A stretch of DNA of 10,833 nt from assembly GCA_036502165.1 (NCBI GenBank), contig DASXZC010000457.1, positions 1 to 10,833 of the forward strand, given 5' to 3'. Both the position numbers and the translations under genes were made by a program. Every line of letters begins with the position of its first letter. Positions within the stretch are counted from its first letter, which is position 1. Source of the DNA: F-183 sp036502165. Lineage in GTDB: Bacteria; Acidobacteriota; Terriglobia; Bryobacterales; Bryobacteraceae. This document shows, piece by piece, positions 5,813 to 10,833 of this stretch. The notes beneath the pieces are model-generated. The model was not told the origin of the DNA. It ran no database searches and was given only the letters and a program-made list of their open reading frames with translations.

Positions 5813-6892
5813 ATGAATCCATCCCCGACGCCTGTTGCGGGAAACGGAACGGAGAACGATCCATTCCTGTTGGAGGCTTTGGCGCGCCTGTCTGCTTCGA
5901 ACCGCGGTCACGCTCTTGAACTCGGCGTTGGTGAATCGGGGGCGCTTGGATGCCGGTTTCAAACAACTCAGACGTCGGCGCCGGACGCGTTGTCGACTCT
6001 TCCGGCGGAGCATTTCGATTTTATTCTCGCGTCGCGCGTGTTCGATGAGAACGCCTTTCTGACAACGATCGTTGCGAGCGTACGGGAAGCGGGACGCCTG
6101 CTTCGCGCGGGTGGGCTGCTGTGTGCGCGGCTTAATGATTTGCGGGGATCGACCACGCTGTTCTCAGTGGGCGAGCTCGAGGAGATGGCCCGTGACCTGG
6201 ACTTTCAAATCCTCACGATCGATCGAACGCGACCGAGGTCGACGTCGATCCTGTGGCGCAAACGACAGCCGGGGTGGCGGATCGATCTTCCGGAACATGC
6301 GACGCTCGCATCGGCAGAGATCCGAAGGATTGCGAACGCGTGGGATAACGGGCCGGTGGTTCCTGGCAGAGGCCGGTATGCGTCGATTTCCATTCAAGTT
6401 GAAGGGCTGCCGGGCGACATTGATTTACTCGATCTCGCAGTACTGATCGGCGGCTTCCGCGCGACGGCGATGTCGATTGGCGAACTCGATGCGCGTGGGT
6501 GGCAAGAGATCCACGCATTGCTGCCAAATCTCGAACAAACCGGATTGATACCGGTGGAGCTGCAATGGTTCGGCGAGAGGCTTACGACATCTCCGGCGCA
6601 TTTGCGCGTGATTCCGCCGGGGCCGAGCGTTCCGCGAATTGTGAATGTCGCGACCGGCATGCGCGCGGCCGGTATTACGGTCACGGTCGAGGAGTTGGCG
6701 CGTCCCGGAGAATTCGTCGCGGAGATCAACGGCCAGACGGTGTGGGCGGATGAGGCGATCTGCGTCGATACGGCGGCGCAGCGGTATGATGTGCGGTTTC
6801 ATCTGCCGGAAGATCTGCCGGCTGGCAGGCATGAGATCCGTTTGAAAGCGGGCCGGCGGGCGTTGCCGTTGGTGAGCGTCGACATCGAATAA
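5813..6892 (+). CDS. Methyltransferase-like protein with a C-terminal beta-sandwich-like domain
   Basis: A 359-residue cytoplasmic-looking protein (no signal peptide). Residues about 15-145 resemble a class I SAM-dependent methyltransferase: HALELGVGESG (33-43) as the glycine-rich motif I, HFDFILASRVF (67-77) as the motif IV strand, and REAGRLLRAGGLLCARLND (91-109) as the 'L-rPGG' motif VI region. The domain is short, and I do not see the acidic residue that normally ends strand 2 and binds the SAM ribose, so activity is uncertain. A middle region (150-265) has no family I recognise. The last 90 residues (PSVPRIVNVATG onward, with LPEDLPAGRHEIRLKAG near 331-347) look like a beta-sandwich similar in pattern to the Ig-like domains common in Solibacter-type proteins. 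The ATG at 5813 has only a distant GAGGGA. It lies 23 bp ahead of the DUF486 gene, probably in one operon. No substrate can be proposed from sequence alone. Confidence 0.72.
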   Translation: MNPSPTPVAGNGTENDPFLLEALARLSASNRGHALELGVGESGALGCRFQTTQTSAPDALSTLPAEHFDFILASRVFDENAFLTTIVASVREAGRLLRAGGLLCARLNDLRGSTTLFSVGELEEMARDLDFQILTIDRTRPRSTSILWRKRQPGWRIDLPEHATLASAEIRRIANAWDNGPVVPGRGRYASISIQVEGLPGDIDLLDLAVLIGGFRATAMSIGELDARGWQEIHALLPNLEQTGLIPVELQWFGERLTTSPAHLRVIPPGPSVPRIVNVATGMRAAGITVTVEELARPGEFVAEINGQTVWADEAICVDTAAQRYDVRFHLPEDLPAGRHEIRLKAGRRALPLVSVDIE

Positions 6893-6915
6893 GTGCGTGC
6901 TACTCTGCGGGCAAG

Positions 6916-7248
6916 ATGAAGACTGTCTGCCTCTTGATCGTTTCGAATACCTTTATGACGTTCGCGTGGTACGGACATTTGAAGCACCGTTCCGCACCGA
7001 TCGTCGAGGCCATTGTGGTGAGTTGGCTGATCGCATTCGGCGAGTATTGTTTCCAGGTTCCGGCGAATCGGATCGGCTACGGAGTGTTCACCGCATATCA
7101 ACTGAAGATCATCCAGGAATGCATTACGCTCGCTGTTTTCGCGGTGTTTGCGTGGCTGTATCTCGGCGAGCGTTTGCGTTGGAACTACGCGGTGTCGATG
7201 GTCTGCATCCTGGCGGCGGTGGGCTTTGCGTTTTGGGGCAAGAAGTAG
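6916..7248 (+). CDS. DUF486-family small membrane protein (DMT-like)
   Basis: A 110-residue protein matching the DUF486 group: the N-terminal NTFMTFAWYGHLK (11-23) is its most characteristic stretch, followed by EAIVVSWLIAFGEYCFQVPANR (31-52) and the C-terminal WLYLGERLRWNYAVSMVCIL (80-99). Four membrane helices are predicted at about 3-18, 28-47, 66-84 and 90-107. The layout is that of small multidrug-resistance/DMT half-transporters, but transport has not been shown for DUF486 as far as I know. Length and motifs are complete. Its TAG stop at 7246-7248 is followed directly by the GTG of the ATP-grasp gene, so the two are likely translationally coupled. Only 23 bp separate it from the methyltransferase-like gene. 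No strong ribosome site is visible. Confidence 0.87.
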   Translation: MKTVCLLIVSNTFMTFAWYGHLKHRSAPIVEAIVVSWLIAFGEYCFQVPANRIGYGVFTAYQLKIIQECITLAVFAVFAWLYLGERLRWNYAVSMVCILAAVGFAFWGKK

Positions 7249-8469
7249 GTGGCGCGGCGGTTGTTGCTGGTCGCGTCGAAGGCCGGATATCAGACGGAGG
7301 CGTTCGCGGCCGCGGCGGCGAGGCTGGGCGTTACGCTCGAATTGGCCACGAATCGGTGCCATCATCTCGAGGATCCGTGGGGCGATGGAGCGCTCGCTGT
7401 CGACTTCGATCATCCGGAGTTGGAGGCGCGGGGTTGGGATGGAATTGCCGCTGTGGGCGATCAGGCGTCGATTGTGGCGGCGTTATTGGCGGAGAGATTC
7501 GGGCTCCGCTATCATCCTTTGGATGCGGTGCGCGCGTGCCGCAGCAAGTTCGAGATGCGCGAGCGGTTCCGGAAAGCGGGGCTGTTGACGCCTGTCTATC
7601 GAAGGATTCGCGTGAGCGAGGGCGGGGCGCCGATTTCGTTCCCTTGCGTATTGAAGCCGATCGGACTTTCGGCGAGCCGCGGAGTGATTCGCGCGAACGA
7701 TGCGGTCGAGTTCGAGGCGGCGTTTGCGCGTATCGCACGAATGCTTTCTACGACACCCGATCTGGTGCGCGATCCGGCGAGCGAGTACATACAGGTCGAA
7801 GAGTTCATCCCGGGCCGCGAGTTTGCGATTGAGGGAATCATGACCCGGGGGCGGCTCGAGGTGCTGGCGATCTTCGACAAGCCGGATCCGCTCGACGGGC
7901 CGTTCTTCGAGGAGACGATTTACACGACGCCGAGCCGCGAGGCGGAGGAAGTGCAGCAAGCGATCCGCGAGACGACGCAGTTGGCGGTGACCGCGTTGGG
8001 ATTGACGGATGGGCCGATTCACGGCGAGTGCCGCGTGAATGACAGAGGCGTGTGGATGCTCGAGATCGCCGCGCGTCCGATTGGAGGACTTTGCGCGCGT
8101 GTGCTGCGATTCGATTCGGGACTTTCGCTCGAGGAAGTGATCGTGCGGCATGCGATCGGCGAGGCGACTGGTGAGCAGACGCTTGCTCGAGGAGGCGCGG
8201 CGGTCATGATGATTCCGATTCCGCGTTCCGGAATTTATCACGACGTGCGCGGAGTCGATGACGCGCTCGGCGTGGCGGGAATTGAAGGGATCGAAATTAC
8301 CGCGGTGCCCGGGCAGAAGCTGGTGCCGCTGCCGGAAGGCGCGAGTTATTTAGGATTCATCTTCGCGCGCGGGGCGAGTGCGGCGGAGGCGGAAGCTAGC
8401 GTCCGCGAGGCGCATGGGAAGCTCGCGTTCGATGTGCATATGGCGCTGTCTTTGCTGGGCAAAAATTAG
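7249..8469 (+). CDS. ATP-grasp ligase with L-amino-acid-ligase-type C-terminal domain
   Basis: A 406-residue ATP-grasp enzyme. Residues 1-90 form the pre-ATP-grasp domain. The ATP-grasp core shows CRSKFEMRERFRKAGLLTP (97-115), the nucleotide-binding strand FPCVLKPIGLSASRGV (131-146, lysine 136), VEEFIPGREFAIEG (183-196) and the metal-binding region GPIHGECRV ... WMLEIAARPIGG (255-280; likely ligands E260 and E272, with R276). The final ~90 residues (AVMMIPIPRSGIYHDVRGVD ... PEGASYLGFIFARG) fit the second C-terminal domain of L-amino acid ligases such as BacD/YwfE. Such enzymes join two amino acids, or an amino acid and another carboxylate, through an acyl-phosphate. The exact substrates here are unknown; carnosine-synthase-like or biotin-carboxylase-like relatives share the fold. 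The GTG start abuts the DUF486 stop. The TAG stop overlaps the yggX stop on the other strand by 4 bp. Confidence 0.88.
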   Translation: MARRLLLVASKAGYQTEAFAAAAARLGVTLELATNRCHHLEDPWGDGALAVDFDHPELEARGWDGIAAVGDQASIVAALLAERFGLRYHPLDAVRACRSKFEMRERFRKAGLLTPVYRRIRVSEGGAPISFPCVLKPIGLSASRGVIRANDAVEFEAAFARIARMLSTTPDLVRDPASEYIQVEEFIPGREFAIEGIMTRGRLEVLAIFDKPDPLDGPFFEETIYTTPSREAEEVQQAIRETTQLAVTALGLTDGPIHGECRVNDRGVWMLEIAARPIGGLCARVLRFDSGLSLEEVIVRHAIGEATGEQTLARGGAAVMMIPIPRSGIYHDVRGVDDALGVAGIEGIEITAVPGQKLVPLPEGASYLGFIFARGASAAEAEASVREAHGKLAFDVHMALSLLGKN

Positions 8470-8798
8470 CTTTTCGCTTTGGGCGCCATGTATCCGGGCG
8501 GGAACGCCGCGCCTTCGCCGAAGAAATACTGTTCCATTTGTTGGAGCAGGAACTCCTGCGATTCGCGCGTGCCGAGATTCAAGCGGTATTCGTTCATGAG
8601 CATCTTCATATGCTCGAGCCACAAACGCCAGGCTTCCTTCGAGACGTTTTCGTAGACGCGTTGGCCCATGGGATGGCCTTCGAACGGAACTTCATCGAGC
8701 CCGTACATTTCTTTTTGAAATTTGACGCAGAAGACTTTGTGCCCCGTCTTGTTCGGTTCCGGAGGCTGAACGCCCAACATGCCGCTGCCGCATCCCAT
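8466..8798 (-). CDS. yggX: Fe(II)-trafficking / oxidative damage protection protein, YggX family
   Basis: A 110-residue protein. Residues 21-95 match YggX closely: KVFCVKFQKEMYGLD (conserved Cys24), PMGQRVYENVSKEAWRLWLEH (43-63), NEYRLNLGTRES (69-80) and LQQMEQYFFG (85-94). In enteric bacteria YggX is a ~90-residue cytosolic protein that helps protect Fe-S clusters and handle iron during oxidative stress. Here there is a ~20-residue N-terminal extension (MGCGSGMLGVQPPEPNKTGH) with an extra Cys3, and a short C-terminal AAFPPGYMAPKAKS tail. ATG 8798 is preferred because AAGGAG lies 10 nt upstream. ATG at codon 7 (8780) would shorten the extension but has no such site. It is divergent from the TPR-HTH gene over a 114-bp gap and meets the ATP-grasp gene tail to tail. 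No operon partner is visible. Confidence 0.92.
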   Translation of the reverse strand: MGCGSGMLGVQPPEPNKTGHKVFCVKFQKEMYGLDEVPFEGHPMGQRVYENVSKEAWRLWLEHMKMLMNEYRLNLGTRESQEFLLQQMEQYFFGEGAAFPPGYMAPKAKS

Positions 8799-8808
8799 AG
8801 ATATTTCG

Positions 8809-8814
8809 CTCCTT
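8809..8814 (-). promoter_or_regulatory. yggX: Ribosome binding site for yggX at the long start
   Basis: AAGGAG on the - strand, 10 nt before ATG 8798. It supports translation of the unusual N-terminal extension rather than initiation at codon 7 or nearer to the conserved YggX core. Confidence 0.6.
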
Positions 8815-8912
8815 ACTCAATCTTAGAACACCCGTGCAAATCAGGCCATTGTGTACCAGTGCGCAACAAAGCCGGCAAGACGCGGAAAGAACTTGTAAAA
8901 TCATACGCATTG

Positions 8913-10646
8913 ATGCTTCCCGGCAACACGCCATTGGTTGCGCAGTCGTCGGCTGCGACGGAATTGAGACGTTCGCCACGATCGGTGTCCCCGGTCGCGA
9001 CGGAGGTGCCGGATGATTTCATACGGCGCCTGAAAACGGCGCTGATCGAGCGGCACATCAGCGACGGCCTCGCGCTGCTCGAATCGTATCGCGATCGCAT
9101 TTCCTCGATCGGCCCCGCGACGCGCAATGCGGGCGTATTTGCGGGATATCTGGCGCAATGGGTCGATGCCGGATTCGACGGCCTCGCGGAACTGCGCGCC
9201 TTGCTAGCCGCATTGCCCGGGTCGCATCGGACCTCGATGTCGCTGACGGATTACGTCTACTTGCGCATGGCCGACGGCATGCTCGCGATGGCGGATGAGG
9301 AAGTCGAAAATACGCAACGGCATTTCGATTTTCTGCTGGCTGTTGGCGGCGAACTCGGGGATCGCGAAATGCTGGCGGTGGCGAATTTTTGGAAAGGCCG
9401 GTGTTATCGCAAGAACGGCCAATACGATCAGTCGCTCGAGTCGACGGTTATTGCGCGTGAATTAGCGGTGGAACTCGGGCACGAATGCATGGCGGCCGTC
9501 ATGCGGACGCTCGAGAGCTGGCTGTACTTCCAAAAAGGCAAAGTGCGCGACGCGCTGCGGACCTTGCGCGAAGCGGAAACGGTGCTGCAGAGTTCCGACG
9601 ATTTCATTACGCTCGGAAACCTCTATTCGTCTTACGGGCGAATCGCGCGGCGCGACGGGCGTCTCGAGCAGGCGGTGCGTCATTTCCGCGATTCGATCGA
9701 CGCGTATTCGAAGCGCGACCCGGAGCATCGGAACGTCGCGCGATCGCTCGCGAATATGGCGCATGCCGAGCGGCTCATCGCGAGCCAACTCCGCGAGAAG
9801 GTCGATGCCGAGGCTGCGCGACGGCGCCGTTCCGGATTTCAGGATTTGAAGCCTCATCAGCCGCCGGCCGCGCCTGATCCATTTCGCGAGCGGCTGCTGC
9901 AGGTGCTTTCGGATGCCGCGCTGCATTTGGATGAAGCTGCGCGGATTTATAAGAATCATCCGAATAATCGGGGAGCGGGCACGGTCCACATCAACTGTGC
10001 GCATCTGCGGCTCGACAACGGGGATCTCGATCGCGCGGCCGCGGATGCCGTGCTGGCGTATGAACTGGGGCGAGAAAAGGGCGACTGGATTGTGATGTCG
10101 CGCGCCCGCATCCTCGAAGCGATGATCGAAAATGCGCGGTTCGAAGAGCAGATCGACGAGCCTAGCCATCATGCGCAGCAGGCTCTCGAATTCGCGCGTG
10201 AAGCCGTTGAACTGGCGCAGAAGACGCAGAATCGCCGATTGCGCGCGCGGGCGTTGGTCGCGCTCGGCATGACGTACGCGAACGATTTTTTCAATCAGAT
10301 GGATAACGCGCAGCAGGCGGCGGATGAAGCGGCCGGACTGCTGAAGCCGGAAGGTCGCGATCCGCTGTGGCAGAGTTTGCAGAAGTTGAAGGCGCAGTTG
10401 TCGCACGTCGGTGCGGTCGATGCGAAGTTGCGGGCGTGGACGCAGGGAATCGTCGAGGATAAGACGTTTCAACAGGTCACTGAGGAGTTCGCGCAGTTGG
10501 TGATTCCAAAAGTGTGGGAGCGCGAGGGCCGCAAGGTGAGCCGTGTTGCGACGCGGTTGTCGATCTCGCCGAAGAAAGTCCGAAGGATCCTGAATAAGGC
10601 GGGACTGCTCGGCTTGCGCGGCGATGAGAGTGAGGGCGACGAGTAG
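8913..10646 (+). CDS. TPR-repeat protein with C-terminal Fis-type helix-turn-helix
   Basis: A 577-residue soluble protein. From about residue 35 to 500 it is almost wholly helical and built of TPR-like pairs, e.g. NFWKGRCYRKNGQYDQSLES (158-177), NLYSSYGRIARRDGRLEQAV (236-255), HINCAHLRLDNGDLDRAAAD (359-378) and RARALVALGMTYANDFF (444-460). A charged, proline-bearing linker lies at about 293-323. The C-terminus (about 525-566) reads EEFAQLVIPKVWEREGRKVS, then RVATRLSISPKKVRRILNKAGLL, which looks like the Fis/HTH_8 DNA-binding helix-turn-helix seen at the end of NtrC-type regulators. The inferred role is a regulator whose TPR body senses a partner protein or ligand; no sensor or AAA+ domain is present. 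The open frame continues upstream to 8538 across yggX, but that part mirrors yggX. ATG 8913 is chosen as the first start outside it, though no Shine-Dalgarno site precedes it, so a later GTG near 9004 remains possible. Confidence 0.8.
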   Translation: MLPGNTPLVAQSSAATELRRSPRSVSPVATEVPDDFIRRLKTALIERHISDGLALLESYRDRISSIGPATRNAGVFAGYLAQWVDAGFDGLAELRALLAALPGSHRTSMSLTDYVYLRMADGMLAMADEEVENTQRHFDFLLAVGGELGDREMLAVANFWKGRCYRKNGQYDQSLESTVIARELAVELGHECMAAVMRTLESWLYFQKGKVRDALRTLREAETVLQSSDDFITLGNLYSSYGRIARRDGRLEQAVRHFRDSIDAYSKRDPEHRNVARSLANMAHAERLIASQLREKVDAEAARRRRSGFQDLKPHQPPAAPDPFRERLLQVLSDAALHLDEAARIYKNHPNNRGAGTVHINCAHLRLDNGDLDRAAADAVLAYELGREKGDWIVMSRARILEAMIENARFEEQIDEPSHHAQQALEFAREAVELAQKTQNRRLRARALVALGMTYANDFFNQMDNAQQAADEAAGLLKPEGRDPLWQSLQKLKAQLSHVGAVDAKLRAWTQGIVEDKTFQQVTEEFAQLVIPKVWEREGRKVSRVATRLSISPKKVRRILNKAGLLGLRGDESEGDE

Positions 10647-10833
10647 TTAGCGACGTGCCGCGGCTTGCACGAATTTGCGGAGGCGCGATTCGAAGGAACT
10701 TTGCGGAATCGCCATCAGCCGGCGCGTTTCCGGCGATTGCAGATCTTTGCGGCTCGATGAAGGCAACAGCGCGACGGCGGCTTCGAAGGCGCGGCTCGAT
10801 CGTTCGGCCATGCCGGCGAGGGCTCGATAGTAG
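10647..10833 (-). CDS. C-terminal end of an unidentified protein, cut by the window edge
   Basis: On the - strand an open frame enters at the right edge (first full codon at 10832) and ends with TAA at 10647-10649, giving 61 residues: YYRALAGMAERSSRAFEAA, then VALLPSSSRKD and ETRRLMAIPQSSFESRLRKF near the end. Codon use matches the rest of the window, and the stop sits directly against the stop of the TPR-HTH gene (0 bp gap), as in the other convergent pairs here. The helical, YYR...ALLP-type pattern faintly recalls the end of squalene/phytoene synthases, but the match is too weak to name a function. Confidence 0.55.
   Translation of the reverse strand, partial: YYRALAGMAERSSRAFEAAVALLPSSSRKDLQSPETRRLMAIPQSSFESRLRKFVQAAARR

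Noticed and set aside
6897..7832. 311-codon open frame on the + strand
   Set aside because: Out of frame over the DUF486 and ATP-grasp genes, both of which are clearly recognised families; glycine/arginine-rich nonsense.
8896..8901. TAAAAT as a possible -10 box before the TPR-HTH gene
   Set aside because: No -35-like hexamer at 16-18 bp upstream, and it lies only 11 bp before the ATG, so the support is insufficient.
8538..8912. 125 extra in-frame codons upstream of the TPR-HTH start
   Set aside because: They run antisense through the conserved core of yggX; the peptide mirrors that gene and has no support as a TPR extension.
9462..10472. 336-codon open frame on the - strand
   Set aside because: Antisense to the TPR-HTH gene, arginine-rich and without motifs; a codon-bias shadow.

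Overview
The window is a compact, GC-rich, chromosomal-looking segment with frequent GTG/TTG starts. The gene content (a DUF6807/PmoA-like secreted protein, DoxX, many exported or orphan proteins, a GGDEF-EAL protein, and a remnant that resembles the alginate-export family common in Acidobacteriota) suggests an acidobacterium of the Bryobacterales/Solibacter kind. That placement is an inference from gene content, not from a marker gene. I see no rRNA, tRNA, CRISPR array, insertion sequence or phage gene.

Left block, + strand: the 3' end of a uroporphyrinogen-III methyltransferase (cobA), about 350 bp that look like a decayed gene, then a complete uroporphyrinogen-III synthase (hemD). Together they point to the tetrapyrrole/siroheme branch. 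Middle-left block, - strand: a DoxX-type membrane protein, a secreted PmoA-like protein and a six-helix membrane GGDEF-EAL protein. The last has a one-base frameshift inside its EAL domain at 1769-1770, and the out-of-frame remainder runs on into the end of hemD.

Right block, + strand: starting divergently from the DoxX gene are a small secreted orphan, a protein with a degenerate methyltransferase-like N-terminus and a beta-rich C-terminus, a four-helix DUF486 protein and an ATP-grasp ligase with an L-amino-acid-ligase-type C-terminus. Gaps between these four are 74, 23 and 0 bp, so they probably form one transcription unit. Then comes an Fe(II)-trafficking YggX-like gene on the - strand, a divergent TPR protein ending in a Fis-type helix-turn-helix on the + strand, and a cut-off - strand gene at the right edge.

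Convergent neighbours meet with no space: hemD against the EAL tail, the ATP-grasp gene against yggX (4 bp overlap), and the TPR-HTH gene against the edge gene (0 bp gap). The points most worth checking are the DUF486/ATP-grasp pair with its upstream methyltransferase-like gene, the TPR-HTH protein as a possible regulator, the EAL frameshift, the broken gene between cobA and hemD, and two abutting perfect 12-bp palindromes upstream of the GGDEF-EAL gene. I did not find a clearly new defence or mobile system.
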